Part shown: one piece after another, positions 1 through 7,770 of the stretch
How the letters are laid out: every line of letters begins with the position of its first letter
Numbering within the stretch: position 1 is the first letter of the stretch
Source: Bacteriovoracaceae bacterium
Lineage (GTDB): Bacteria > Bdellovibrionota > Bacteriovoracia > Bacteriovoracales > Bacteriovoracaceae
Length of the DNA: 35,906 nucleotides
Direction of reading: 5' to 3'
Assembly (NCBI GenBank): GCA_017858255.1
Contig: JAFMBV010000029.1
Location: 1-35,906 of the forward strand
Made by a program: the position numbers and the translations under genes
The notes under the pieces: model-generated
The model's database searches: none
The model's input: the letters and a program-made list of their open reading frames with translations, nothing else
What the model was told of the DNA's origin: nothing

Positions 1-2
1 TT

Positions 3-404
3 TCTGGTGGTGTTGATTCTAATGCTCTCCATAGACCTAAAAGATTTTTTGGTGCGGCCAGAAATATTGAAGAGGGTGGATCACTTACAATTATTGCGAC
101 CGCCCTTATTGATACTGGTTCTCGAATGGACGAAGTTATTTTCGAAGAATTTAAGGGTACAGGTAACTCTGAAATTCAACTTGATAGAAAGCTTCTTGAG
201 AAAAGAATTTTTCCAGCACTCGACATCAATAGATCTTCTACACGTAAAGAAGATCTACTAATGGAACCTAATGATCTCGCAAGAGTTTATGTTCTTCGTA
301 AAGTTCTTCATCCTATGAACACAATTGATGCGATGGAATTTATGCTAAGTAGAGTTACGAAAACAAAAACGAATGCAGAATTTTTAGATTCAATGAACGG
401 TTAG
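3..404 (+). CDS. rho: Transcription termination factor Rho, C-terminal part (5' end outside window)
   Basis: The window opens inside a reading frame that is open from base 3 and ends at TAG 402-404. The 133 residues match the C-terminal RecA-like ATPase part of Rho, the hexameric RNA helicase that ends transcription of untranslated RNA. Visible Rho landmarks are [19 protein letters not shown], the stretch [19 protein letters not shown], the switch/arginine-finger region [14 protein letters not shown], and the tail [18 protein letters not shown]. The gene is followed within 25 bases by a strong intrinsic terminator, so it is probably the last gene of its transcript, with prfA transcribed separately or by read-through. 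The nucleotide-binding P-loop and the N-terminal RNA-binding domain lie upstream of the window and cannot be checked. The family assignment is very secure; only the start is missing. Confidence 0.97.
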   Translation, partial: SGGVDSNALHRPKRFFGAARNIEEGGSLTIIATALIDTGSRMDEVIFEEFKGTGNSEIQLDRKLLEKRIFPALDINRSSTRKEDLLMEPNDLARVYVLRKVLHPMNTIDAMEFMLSRVTKTKTNAEFLDSMNG

Positions 405-425
405 CCTAAATTTACTAAATAAGGG

Positions 426-463
426 ATCCCTCCTGAAGTCTTTTGACCTTAGGGGGGATTTTT
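426..463 (+). terminator. Intrinsic terminator after rho
   Basis: The arm 426-438 (ATCCCTCCTGAAG) pairs with 447-459 (CCTTAGGGGGGAT) over about 12 bp with G-U wobbles, leaving a short loop. A run of five T follows at 459-463. It sits 22 bases after the rho stop and 15 bases before the prfA start, so it should end the rho transcript. Confidence 0.8.
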
Positions 464-478
464 GTATAAGGGAAGATC

Positions 479-1552
479 ATGTCTATATTTAATAAGCTCG
501 AAGCTGTTGTCGGTCGTTTTGATACCCTTACCGAGAAGATGGGGGATCCCACTCTTTATGAACGGCAGGAAGAATACCAAGCAATTACAAAGGAACGTTC
601 AAACCTTGAAGATATTGTGAAGGCCTATAAAGAATATAAGCAAGTTAAGGCAGACGTCGAAGAGGCCAAAGAGATTCTAAAGAGCGAAAAAGACGAAGAC
701 ATGCGTGAGATGGCCAAAGAAGAACTCTCTGAAAAAGAATCTGAAATTCCTGTATGGGAAGAGAGACTTAAGTTACTTCTTCTTCCTAAAGACCCCATAG
801 ATGACAAAAACGTAATTATTGAAATTCGTGCAGGCGCAGGTGGGGATGAAGCCAGTATCTTTGTTGGTGATGTTTATAGAATGTACCAAAACTACTGCCG
901 CTCACTTGGTTTTAAAACAGAAAATATTTCTGTCTCTGAAGGAGATGAAGGCATAAAGGAAATAATCTTTTCTATAAGTGGAGATAAGGTTTATTCTAAA
1001 ATGAAGTATGAGTCTGGAGTTCACCGAGTTCAACGGGTACCAAAGACTGAGTCACAGGGAAGAATCCACACTTCCACAATTACAGTGGCCGTCCTACCCG
1101 AAGTCGAAGATTTAGACTTCAAATTAAATATGAACGATGTGCGAGTTGATGTTTTTAGATCATCTGGAGCAGGAGGTCAGTCTGTTAACACGACAGATTC
1201 GGCCGTAAGAATGACTCATATTCCAACAGGAGAAGTTGTTTCTTGTCAGGATGAGCGCTCTCAATTGAAAAACAAAGACAAGGCGATGAAAATTCTTACA
1301 GCAAGAATTTATGACAAAATGCTGCAAGAAAAGAATGCGAAAGAAGCTGCTGAAAGAAAAGGGCTTGTTGGTACAGGCGATCGTTCAGAAAGAATTCGTA
1401 CTTACAATTACCCCCAAGGGCGCTGTTCAGATCACCGAATTGGTCTGACACTTTATAGCCTCGACAAAATTATGGAAGGTGATCTCGCAGAGGTGACTGA
1501 TTCTTTAGTTGCTCACAATCAGGCTGAGCTATTAAAGGGCCAAGAGGAGTAG
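479..1552 (+). CDS. prfA: Peptide chain release factor 1 (RF1)
   Basis: This 357-residue protein has the full family length. RF1 reads UAA and UAG stop codons in the ribosomal A site and triggers hydrolysis of peptidyl-tRNA. The catalytic GGQ is at residues 232-234 in the context SSGAGGQSVNTTDSAVRMTH. The codon-recognition tripeptide is PKT (188-190, in RVPKTESQGRIHTS), the RF1-type PxT; RF2 would have SPF. The N-terminal part (about 1-100) is the usual charged coiled-coil region. The gene is followed directly by prmC, which encodes the methylase that modifies the glutamine of GGQ. prfA-prmC is a widespread bacterial pair, and here the prmC Shine-Dalgarno lies inside the last prfA codons, implying coupled translation. 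The ATG at 479 follows the sequence aagggaagatc and is the natural start. Confidence 0.98.
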   Translation: MSIFNKLEAVVGRFDTLTEKMGDPTLYERQEEYQAITKERSNLEDIVKAYKEYKQVKADVEEAKEILKSEKDEDMREMAKEELSEKESEIPVWEERLKLLLLPKDPIDDKNVIIEIRAGAGGDEASIFVGDVYRMYQNYCRSLGFKTENISVSEGDEGIKEIIFSISGDKVYSKMKYESGVHRVQRVPKTESQGRIHTSTITVAVLPEVEDLDFKLNMNDVRVDVFRSSGAGGQSVNTTDSAVRMTHIPTGEVVSCQDERSQLKNKDKAMKILTARIYDKMLQEKNAKEAAERKGLVGTGDRSERIRTYNYPQGRCSDHRIGLTLYSLDKIMEGDLAEVTDSLVAHNQAELLKGQEE

Positions 1553-1556
1553 AGTC

Positions 1557-2423
1557 ATCAAAGACGTTATTGAAGAATTTTACAATGAAAATTCTGAAAA
1601 CTGGCGTGACAATTATCCCGGCCTTTCCTTAAGGCGACTTAATGAAGAGTTTAATACATATATAGGTTGGCTTGGACCACAATATTCACAACATCATTAC
1701 CTTGAAACACCTGGACCTTACTGGGATAACTTCTCAAGTTCTTTGAAACAAGGGGTTCCTCTTCAGTATATTTCTAAAACATCTTACTTCTATAAAAGTG
1801 AATTTTTCGTAGACCAGAGGGTGCTAATCCCTCGCTCTGAAACTGAAATTTTAGTAGAGAAGGCATGCGAGTTTGTTTCAAACAGTCCAATGACCAAAAT
1901 GCGTATTGCTGAAGTTGGTGTTGGGACAGGGGTGATAGGTCTATCCTTGCTTCAAGAAGTAGAAAATAAAGAATTATATTACCTTGGTATAGATATTTCA
2001 CAAGATGCGATAGATGTCTTTAAGGTAAATCACTTTCGGCATGCGTTTAAGATTAGCGGGGATCATAAGGTTGACCTTCAAATAGGTGATCGTTTAGAAG
2101 GGATTGAGGATAAGTTTGATGTCATCATATCAAATCCTCCTTATATTAAAGAAAAGGACGATTTAAAACTTGTCCATAAGCAGGTTAAAGAGTTCGAGCC
2201 TCATGTTGCTCTTTTTTTGCCAGACGATATTTATGAACAATGGTTTAAAGATTTTTTTTCTCAGTCGAATAAACTTTTAAATGACGGTGGGATATTTTTA
2301 ATGGAAGGTCATGAAAGTCATCTAGACCATTTAAAAACTCTTGCCCAAGAAATATTTAATAAATCAGTTGAAGTTATTAAAGACTACAATGATCAAGATC
2401 GATTTTTAAGCATAAGGAATTAA
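1557..2423 (+). CDS. prmC: PrmC/HemK: release-factor glutamine N5-methyltransferase, probable AUC start
   Basis: This is the SAM-dependent methylase of the GGQ glutamine in release factors. The SAM-binding motif is EVGVGTGVIG (about residues 119-128) and the catalytic NPPY is at about 193-196 (ISNPPYIKEKDD). The sequence VPLQYISKTSYFYKSEFFV...LIPRSETEILVE is the conserved join of the N-terminal helical domain and the Rossmann fold. The first ordinary start codon in frame is TTG 1743, which lacks a Shine-Dalgarno and would remove about 62 residues of the helical domain that binds the release factor. The frame is open without a stop back to 1536, and coding-like residues (DVIEEFYNENSENWRDNYPG, LSLRRLNEEF) continue to about 1557. 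GAGGAG at 1543-1548 stands 8 bases before ATC 1557. The alternative GTC at 1554 would leave only 5. I therefore place the start at 1557 (288 residues). The next gene, murA, starts 2 bases after the stop. Confidence 0.88.
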   Translation: MKDVIEEFYNENSENWRDNYPGLSLRRLNEEFNTYIGWLGPQYSQHHYLETPGPYWDNFSSSLKQGVPLQYISKTSYFYKSEFFVDQRVLIPRSETEILVEKACEFVSNSPMTKMRIAEVGVGTGVIGLSLLQEVENKELYYLGIDISQDAIDVFKVNHFRHAFKISGDHKVDLQIGDRLEGIEDKFDVIISNPPYIKEKDDLKLVHKQVKEFEPHVALFLPDDIYEQWFKDFFSQSNKLLNDGGIFLMEGHESHLDHLKTLAQEIFNKSVEVIKDYNDQDRFLSIRN

Positions 2424-2424
2424 T

Positions 2425-3678
2425 ATGGATAAGTTAAAAGTAAACGGCCCTACAACCTTAAGTGGTGAAGTTATGATTTCTAAGGCCAAAAATGCTTACC
2501 TCCCTTTGTTGGCAGGTTGTATTCTCGCTTCAGATAAAATTACTTTCTTAGAAGTTCCAGCGTTGCGTGATATTCGAACAATGCATAAATTGCTTGAACA
2601 TTTGGGAATGAAAATCAAAGAGGAATCGATTGGAACTTTCTCCTATCATTTAGATACATTAGAGAGCCACGAAGCTCCATATGATCTCGTCAAAACTATG
2701 AGAGCTTCTATCTGTGTTCTTGGGCCTTTATTAGGCCGCTTTAAAAAAGCAAAGGTTAGTCTTCCTGGCGGTTGTGCCATTGGAACACGACCTATTGATC
2801 TTCATTTAAAGAACTTAGAAAAAATGGGGGCTAAAATTACCATTGAAGGCGGCTACGTTTTAGCTGAAACTGAAGGACTTAAGGGAACAAAGCTTACCCT
2901 AGACTTTCCTTCAGTAGGTGCAACTGAAAACCTTATGATGGCCGCTGTGCTGGCAGAGGGTGAAACAATAATTGAAAATGCAGCTCTTGAGCCGGAGATT
3001 ACTGACTTAGGCCATTTTTTACAGGCCATGGGAGCAGATATCACTGGACTGGATTCTAAAACTATCGTGATTAAAGGGAAACCTTCTATGAATGGCTGTA
3101 CTTACACTGCCATTGGAGACCGTATTGAAGCGGCCACTTACATTATTGCAGGACTAATGACTGGATCAGAAATAACGGTAAAAGGTTTTAAGCCTGAACA
3201 TATAGATGCGGTTATTCAAAAGCTTTCGCAAATGAATGCGCAAATGGTAGTTGGAAAAGACTTTGTTAAGGTCATTCCATCAAAACTAAAGGCCAGTAAT
3301 ATTGATACTGCTCCTTATCCAGGCTTTCCCACAGACGTTCAAGCACAAATATTAGCGCTTGCAACTCAGGCCGAAGGGACATCGATTATAACAGAACATA
3401 TTTTTGAAAATAGATTTATGCATGTACCTGAATTGCAGCGAATGGGAGCTGATATTACGATAAAAGGTAATTCGGCGATTGTTAAAGGGGGAGCTCCATT
3501 AAAAGGTGCTCCGGTAATGTGTACTGATTTGAGAGCTTCTGCTGCCCTTGTCCTTGCGGGTTTCTGTGCCGAGGGAGTGACAGAGGTTCAACGAATTTAT
3601 CATCTTGACCGGGGCTATGAGAAACTTGGAAAGAAGTTTGCCTCTTTAAACGCAACTGTAACGAGAGTAGAGGAATAA
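2425..3678 (+). CDS. murA: UDP-N-acetylglucosamine 1-carboxyvinyltransferase (MurA)
   Basis: MurA transfers enolpyruvate from PEP to UDP-GlcNAc in the cytoplasm, the first committed step of peptidoglycan synthesis. The 417 residues match the family length (E. coli 419). The substrate-binding K22-N23 pair is present in SKAKNAYLPLLAG. The mobile-loop cysteine that binds PEP and is the fosfomycin target is C117 in VSLPGGCAIGTRPIDLH, so the protein should be fosfomycin-sensitive in principle. Other family landmarks are the stretch around FENRFMHVPELQRMGA and DLRASAALVLAG near the C-terminus. AAGGA precedes the ATG by 6 bases. The gene is 1 base from the prmC stop and 1 base from the HIT gene, so prfA-prmC-murA-HIT looks like one transcript. 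Confidence 0.98.
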   Translation: MDKLKVNGPTTLSGEVMISKAKNAYLPLLAGCILASDKITFLEVPALRDIRTMHKLLEHLGMKIKEESIGTFSYHLDTLESHEAPYDLVKTMRASICVLGPLLGRFKKAKVSLPGGCAIGTRPIDLHLKNLEKMGAKITIEGGYVLAETEGLKGTKLTLDFPSVGATENLMMAAVLAEGETIIENAALEPEITDLGHFLQAMGADITGLDSKTIVIKGKPSMNGCTYTAIGDRIEAATYIIAGLMTGSEITVKGFKPEHIDAVIQKLSQMNAQMVVGKDFVKVIPSKLKASNIDTAPYPGFPTDVQAQILALATQAEGTSIITEHIFENRFMHVPELQRMGADITIKGNSAIVKGGAPLKGAPVMCTDLRASAALVLAGFCAEGVTEVQRIYHLDRGYEKLGKKFASLNATVTRVEE

Positions 3679-3679
3679 G

Positions 3680-4021
3680 ATGGAGTGTTTATTTTGTAAA
3701 TTTATTTCTGGTGAAATTAAGCCGGAGAAAGTATTTGAAAATGAAACTGTATTGGGTTTTAAAGATATTTATCCTCAGGCCAAAGAGCATTATCTCTTTA
3801 TATCGAAAACACATACCGAGAATATTAATAACCTAACAAGTTCACATGGTGAACAACTAACAGAGGTTTATTCAGCTATAAAAGATTTCACAGAAAGTAA
3901 TGATCTAAGCACTGATGGCTTTAGAATAGTAACGAATATGGGAAAAAATGGCGGCCAAACGGTATTTCATACCCATTTTCATGTACTAGGTGGTGAGGCA
4001 ATGGGGCGCTTTGGTAGCTAG
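3680..4021 (+). CDS. HIT (histidine triad) nucleotide-binding protein, HinT-like
   Basis: This is a 113-residue protein of the HIT superfamily, whose HinT branch hydrolyses aminoacyl-adenylates and nucleoside phosphoramidates. The catalytic triad HTHFHVL sits at residues 97-103 with H97, H99 and H101, next to NGGQTVFH. The N-terminus CLFCKFISGEIKPEKVFE and the segment FKDIYPQAKEHYLFISK are typical of bacterial HinT. Two cysteines (C3 and C6) form the CxxC seen in metal-binding HIT members. The ATG at 3680 follows gaggaataag and lies 1 base after the murA stop, so it is translationally linked to murA. The physiological substrate cannot be read from sequence. It is the last gene of the + strand run and meets the convergent gene at 4029. 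Confidence 0.93.
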   Translation: MECLFCKFISGEIKPEKVFENETVLGFKDIYPQAKEHYLFISKTHTENINNLTSSHGEQLTEVYSAIKDFTESNDLSTDGFRIVTNMGKNGGQTVFHTHFHVLGGEAMGRFGS

Positions 4022-4028
4022 GCCTTTG

Positions 4029-4790
4029 CTACTGGAGACCCTCAAAAAGACAATTAAGGGCAGCTCTCTGTAGTGGGGTAAGGTCAAAAAGTTGTGCCAT
4101 AATGATAACAGGGCTTTCTTTAATAGACGCTAAAAACACCACCTGACCTTTTTCAATATCCAAAGAGTAAACTTCAAATGGATTGGCAAATTTACCTTCG
4201 TAGTTTTTAAAAAGAGCTTCACCAAGCTCTTTATTCTCACTAGGGTTAGGTCTTGATTTTCCTTCTACAACAACTCTTATTAATTGGTTTTTATCACCTT
4301 CTTTTTCCGCTTTCTTTAGATGATTGTACGCAACGGTCATTTGCGTAGCACCTAAGTTAGAGCGGAGAAGATGCCATAGCTCTTCAAAAAATGCTGTACG
4401 ATCATTAGGCCACAATGCTTTTAGGTGACTAAGTTGAGCGAACATATTTTCAATGAGTGAAAGGTTATTCTTAAGCGTCCATGTGGAATAAGTTTTCTTT
4501 GTAATTTCCGTGGCCGTTGTTGAGTCTAGAGAATCAAAAAGCTCTGCCGTCAACTGACTCTCAGAAACTGTTTTGATTGGAGCATACTTATTAGTTTTAT
4601 TTAGCTTTTCAGTTAGTAGTTTTGCTTTCTCTTCTTCTTCGAGAAGGAGCTTGGGCAAAAGAATGCCATGGATCTCTTTGTCCTCTAGGTCTTCGATATC
4701 AAAGATTTGGGGTTTCTCAAGCTTTTCCTGATTAAAAGTTTGATAAAGTACCTGAGATTCGTTTTTTACAAAAGCTATTGAAAGATCCAT
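4029..4790 (-). CDS. Uncharacterised cytosolic protein
   Basis: I do not recognise this 253-residue protein. It has no signal peptide or membrane segment. The N-terminal third is acidic (QIFDIEDLEDKEIHGILLP, then KLLLEEEEKAKLLTEKLN). The middle is predicted mostly helical with aromatic positions (NDRTAFFEELWHLLRSNLGA). The C-terminal part, with alternating hydrophobic strands (VEGKSRPNPSENKELGEALF, VYSLDIEKGQVVFLASI, SPVIIMAQLFDLTPLQRAAL), could be a small alpha/beta domain. The ATG at 4790 has AGGA 6 bases upstream (TTAGGAAACTC), a solid start. It converges on the HIT gene with a 7-base gap and is divergent from the secreted gene at 4916. No motif supports an enzymatic call. Confidence 0.8.
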   Translation of the reverse strand: MDLSIAFVKNESQVLYQTFNQEKLEKPQIFDIEDLEDKEIHGILLPKLLLEEEEKAKLLTEKLNKTNKYAPIKTVSESQLTAELFDSLDSTTATEITKKTYSTWTLKNNLSLIENMFAQLSHLKALWPNDRTAFFEELWHLLRSNLGATQMTVAYNHLKKAEKEGDKNQLIRVVVEGKSRPNPSENKELGEALFKNYEGKFANPFEVYSLDIEKGQVVFLASIKESPVIIMAQLFDLTPLQRAALNCLFEGLQ

Positions 4791-4850
4791 GAGTTTCCTA
4801 AAAGTTGAGTTTCGCAGACTGTTATTTTATCTAAGGAAATGGGGCTTTGA

Positions 4851-4909
4851 AAAGGTTTCTTTTGCCCATTAAAAGGCTTCTTTAGCCCCTTGCAGTCATT
4901 TGTTATAAT
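4851..4909 (+). promoter_or_regulatory. Candidate promoter with tandem direct repeats, possibly giving a leaderless mRNA
   Basis: A perfect TATAAT lies at 4904-4909, so transcription should begin near 4916, which is the A of the next gene's ATG. There is no good -35 match. Instead two near-identical direct repeats, AAAAGGTTTCTTTGCCC (4851-4867) and AAAAGGCTTCTTTAGCCC (4871-4888), lie 20 bp apart and end where a -35 would be. This layout fits an activator site, but no binding protein is known. Confidence 0.5.
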
Positions 4910-4915
4910 GATTTC

Positions 4916-5590
4916 ATGACGTTAATGCTCCGCTTCTTATGTTTAATATTAATAACACTTTCTCTCTCTGAGGGCACATGGGCTCAAGACGAGCGCTTGT
5001 TTAGAGAGCTTCTAATTCATAGTAAAAAAGAGAAGCTTAAAAATAGGGTTGAGAAGGTCTACCGTATTAAGGCCCGCTCAAACCGCCACTTCGTCGACCT
5101 TACTGCGGATAATAGGCCTGAGAGTTTAATTACCGCCAAGAGAGATGGTGAGGATTGGCTACAGATTTATAATGATAAGGGTGAAGAGGTTTTTCGTAGT
5201 TTCTTACAAGCTTCTGGTCCTTGGAGCCGACTTTTTAAAATTCAAATTAGGCGCCTAAATGACAAGACAAAGGTATTACTTCTTTATTTTTATGAAGGAG
5301 TCACAAGGTATCTAGAGTTTCAAGGAACCACACGACTCTATTTTCTAACTTATGAAGAAAATAAACTTGAGTCGCTCAAGTTGTATAAAGGACCGTTGCT
5401 CTGGGATGAAAAAAGAGGTTTCAAAGATCATTATCACCAGAAAAAATATGAAGTTAGCTTCTATGATTTAGATGGTGATAGGACTAGGGAAGTTTCCATT
5501 TCCTATGGAAGAATGAACCGTGTTTTTAAGTACCTTGGAAAAGGTGAATGGTTTAACTTTGATGACCAAAACAGCCTAAAAAGCTTTTAG
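4916..5590 (+). CDS. Secreted protein of unknown function with calcium-loop-like repeats
   Basis: The 224-residue product begins with a signal peptide: hydrophobic core LRFLCLILITLSLSEG and probable cleavage after TWAQ (about residue 24). The mature part has two Asp-rich loops, FVDLTADNRPESL (about 59) and FYDLDGDRTREVSI (about 180), each followed by a beta strand. These are the pattern of FG-GAP/VCBS-type or EF-hand-like calcium loops, so a small exported beta-propeller-like or calcium-binding protein is plausible. No catalytic motif is visible. There is no Shine-Dalgarno before ATG 4916, and the -10 box ends 6 bases upstream, suggesting leaderless initiation. ATG 4925 is an alternative. It converges with the gene at 5600; a 7-bp inverted repeat at 5582-5601 overlaps both stop codons. 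Confidence 0.8.
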   Translation: MTLMLRFLCLILITLSLSEGTWAQDERLFRELLIHSKKEKLKNRVEKVYRIKARSNRHFVDLTADNRPESLITAKRDGEDWLQIYNDKGEEVFRSFLQASGPWSRLFKIQIRRLNDKTKVLLLYFYEGVTRYLEFQGTTRLYFLTYEENKLESLKLYKGPLLWDEKRGFKDHYHQKKYEVSFYDLDGDRTREVSISYGRMNRVFKYLGKGEWFNFDDQNSLKSF

Positions 5591-5599
5591 AGACAAAAG

Positions 5600-6049
5600 C
5601 TAAGAGGCCTTCGGTAAGCTTTGATCTTCTTCGTCTTTCTTTCTTTTTTCTCTTTCTTGGTTGAGATCAACCGTATTGGCCGTAGCAGAATGAATTGGAT
5701 CAATACCTTCATAAGTTTGGAGGGATTTGTTATCAAGACCTTTCATGATTGAGTACCACAGGACAAATGGAAGGCTGATTAAACTAAAAAGAAAGAGATA
5801 AGTAGGCCAAGACTTCTTTTGGCTTCTTGTCTGCTTTATCAGCAACCTTTCAGCTGGTTCTCTTGTTGCAATTAAACTTGTTTCTTGTACAAAATCACTC
5901 TGACGCCAATTAAAACCAGGGTCCTGTTTGGGACTGACTTCCTTATACTCATCAATAGAGATACCTGTTATCGGCTCAACAGCTGGTGAGCGACCAAAGG
6001 TCGCTACAGAGAGAAGAATGAGAAAAGGAATTAAGATTTTAGCGATCAT
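5600..6049 (-). CDS. Small exported, membrane-anchored protein of unknown function
   Basis: I place the start at ATG 6049 (149 residues), because AAGGGG lies 8 bases upstream on the minus strand and the product then starts directly with a signal sequence, MIAKILIPFLILLSVATFG. A longer frame from 6112 would put 21 charged residues before it. After about 60 periplasmic residues (TGISIDEYKEVSPKQDPGFN) comes a basic stretch (LLIKQTRSQKK) and then a transmembrane helix, TYLFLFSLISLPFVLWYSIM. The tail is charged and cytoplasmic (DLNQEREKRKKDEEDQ). Topology is therefore a short periplasmic domain with one C-terminal anchor. I recognise no family. It is not obviously in an operon; the gene upstream on the same strand is the amidotransferase, about 190 bases away. 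Confidence 0.75.
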   Translation of the reverse strand: MIAKILIPFLILLSVATFGRSPAVEPITGISIDEYKEVSPKQDPGFNWRQSDFVQETSLIATREPAERLLIKQTRSQKKSWPTYLFLFSLISLPFVLWYSIMKGLDNKSLQTYEGIDPIHSATANTVDLNQEREKRKKDEEDQSLPKAS

Positions 6050-6241
6050 AATGAGCCCCTTGTATAATGTCCTTTTCGGCACATTATGGGCCGTAGATAA
6101 GGACTTTTTCACAAAATATAAACAAATGGAGGACGAGGATTATTAGGTAAGGCTTTGATATTACTGTTAGAAGAGCCTCTCTAATTATTATAAACTATCT
6201 TTGATAGAGATATCTATCGGGGTAAAAATGTCGATTACTCT

Positions 6242-7087
6242 CTAAGTTCCAGATATCTTAAGGAGCATATGCTGATCTACAGAAATCATTTGTCCTTTTT
6301 TTAAAGCCAACCAAGTATTCTCCCCACTTAATGGCTCTGAGGAGAAAATAAGATGATTAATGTAACCCGTTTTGGTTTGAGCCTCACATTCAGGGGAAAA
6401 TGAGGGACAAGAGTCTCTATCGCCACAGCGAGTTTTATAGGCAGAGTAATAAAGGTTTTTACCGCCTTGATATCCCACCATATTATTCCCATTGGTTAAG
6501 ATAAATGTGTAGTAGGTCGCATCTTCACCGGAGTCATCTTTTAAGGCAGGTTTACCTGCAACTTTAAAAAGCTCTTGCATAGATTCATTAAGAGAATCAG
6601 TTAGAAGTGAATGCTCTATAGACTTATCTCCAAGATTACATTTTGTAGAAAGGTGGGAGAGAAGAAAATAGAAAATAAGCTCACTATCTGTTTCTCCAAG
6701 TATAAAACGTCTTAAAGAGGGAGAGACTCGCGCCATAAGCTCATCTCTTTTGTCTTTAAAGTCCTTTATATTGCCATTGTGAGCAAAAACCCAATTGCCA
6801 TACTGGAAGGGGTGAGTGTTAAGAATATTGTTGTTACCAACAGTCGTCTTTCGGATATGGGCCACAACTGTTTGAGAACTTACTACCCCTGATACTCGTT
6901 TAAATATCGCATCACCAATAGCGGCCTGAGCAGACTTTACTAAATGTGGACTGTTTTCAACATAGTAGGCAACTCCCCAACCATCAGGGTGTGAATCACT
7001 TTGAATACCTAGAGCATTCTCAGCATCTACCAGGCTTGAATGAACCTGACTTTGTATAACTGATCTAAAACCAAATAGTCTACACAT
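6242..7087 (-). CDS. Class II glutamine amidotransferase (YafJ/EgtC-like)
   Basis: The 281-residue protein begins MCRLFGFRS. Cys2 becomes the N-terminal nucleophile after methionine removal, as in the Ntn-hydrolase glutaminase domain. Other glutaminase signatures are SHPDGWGVAYYV (about 32-43), VVAHIRKTTVG (about 94), NTHPFQYGNWVFAHNGNI (about 111-128) and LGETDSELIFYFLL (about 150), all in the order seen in the stand-alone YafJ/DUF-type GATase family. There is no synthase domain, so the acceptor substrate is unknown. EgtC-like gamma-glutamyl hydrolase activity is one possibility, but no ergothioneine genes are nearby. It begins 39 bases after the tetR stop on the same strand and may be a read-through member of the efflux operon. 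Confidence 0.9.
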   Translation of the reverse strand: MCRLFGFRSVIQSQVHSSLVDAENALGIQSDSHPDGWGVAYYVENSPHLVKSAQAAIGDAIFKRVSGVVSSQTVVAHIRKTTVGNNNILNTHPFQYGNWVFAHNGNIKDFKDKRDELMARVSPSLRRFILGETDSELIFYFLLSHLSTKCNLGDKSIEHSLLTDSLNESMQELFKVAGKPALKDDSGEDATYYTFILTNGNNMVGYQGGKNLYYSAYKTRCGDRDSCPSFSPECEAQTKTGYINHLIFSSEPLSGENTWLALKKGQMISVDQHMLLKISGT

Positions 7088-7126
7088 ACTAAGCTTATCG
7101 GTTTTCTTAATGAGGGACTTAAGGCT

Positions 7127-7762
7127 TTAAGCTTTTAAAGTATTGATAACTGAATTAGCTAGCTTCTTAAAATCTTTTTCTTTTTGTAGCGTGTCCATCC
7201 ATTTTTCACCACCACATTTTTTTACAATATAATTTGTATTCATAATAGTAGCAAAGTGAAGAATGTTGGCGAAAAGCATTCTCATCGCCCATTCACGATC
7301 TTCTTCCGGTACTTTTTCTCCAACATCTTTTGTTATGACTTCTAAGAGGGCCTTTCCTCCAGGTGGACCAAAAGGTTCATCTCCAGCATTAAGATTGTCG
7401 TCCTCGGGGCAAAGATGATCACTTAAAATCATCTGAAATGAATTAATACAAGCCGTTCCATTATTCTTAAAAAGTAAAAATATCTCGAAGGCCATTTCGG
7501 GGGTCTTCATACCATCTTGTTGTGATAGCTTTTTTACTTCGGACTCCATCCAACGGTAGTTATATTCAAATATTTGATGAAGAAGATTGAGCTTATTTTT
7601 AAAATGATAGTTAATAGAGGCAACATTTACTTCAGCTGTTTGAGCAATATCTCTTATTGAAACACCGTCGAAGCCCTGGCGAGCAAATAGCTCATTGGCG
7701 ACGGCCAATATTTTTGTTTTAGTATCAGTAACGTCAATATGACTTTCACTTATATTAAAGAT
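7127..7762 (-). CDS. TetR-family transcriptional regulator, probable AUC start
   Basis: The N-terminal helix-turn-helix is clear: ILAVANELFARQGFDGVSIR, then DIAQTAEVNVASINYHFKNK. The C-terminal ligand domain (about 80-211) is less conserved, with a single large hydrophobic helix region near MRMLFANILHFATIMNTNYI. The first standard start, TTG 7708, has no Shine-Dalgarno and would cut into helix 1. The frame continues upstream with typical TetR N-terminal residues (ESHIDVTDTKTK) and no ATG, GTG or TTG. AGGAG, overlapping the stop codon of the RND gene, lies 5 bases before ATC 7762, so I place the start there (211 residues). It is the third gene of the efflux operon. It probably represses the operon through the tandem palindromes at 12371-12403, an inference from position and symmetry. 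Confidence 0.88.
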   Translation of the reverse strand: MFNISESHIDVTDTKTKILAVANELFARQGFDGVSIRDIAQTAEVNVASINYHFKNKLNLLHQIFEYNYRWMESEVKKLSQQDGMKTPEMAFEIFLLFKNNGTACINSFQMILSDHLCPEDDNLNAGDEPFGPPGGKALLEVITKDVGEKVPEEDREWAMRMLFANILHFATIMNTNYIVKKCGGEKWMDTLQKEKDFKKLANSVINTLKA

Positions 7763-7770
7763 AATATCTC

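Noticed and set aside
1743-2423. prmC starting at TTG 1743
   Set aside because: This would remove about 62 residues of the conserved N-terminal domain and the start lacks a Shine-Dalgarno; the coding-like sequence and GAGGAG upstream point to 1557.
5582-5601. Terminator between the convergent genes at 4916-5590 and 5600-6049
   Set aside because: AGCTTTT/AAAAGCT is a perfect 7-bp inverted repeat, but it overlaps both stop codons and lacks a T-run, so I do not call it a terminator.
5928-6146. Plus-strand frame of 72 codons ending MEDEDY, or its shorter 31-codon form from 6051
   Set aside because: It is antisense to the N-terminal part of the exported gene at 5600-6049 and has no ribosome site. 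The short form beyond 6049 is possible but unsupported.
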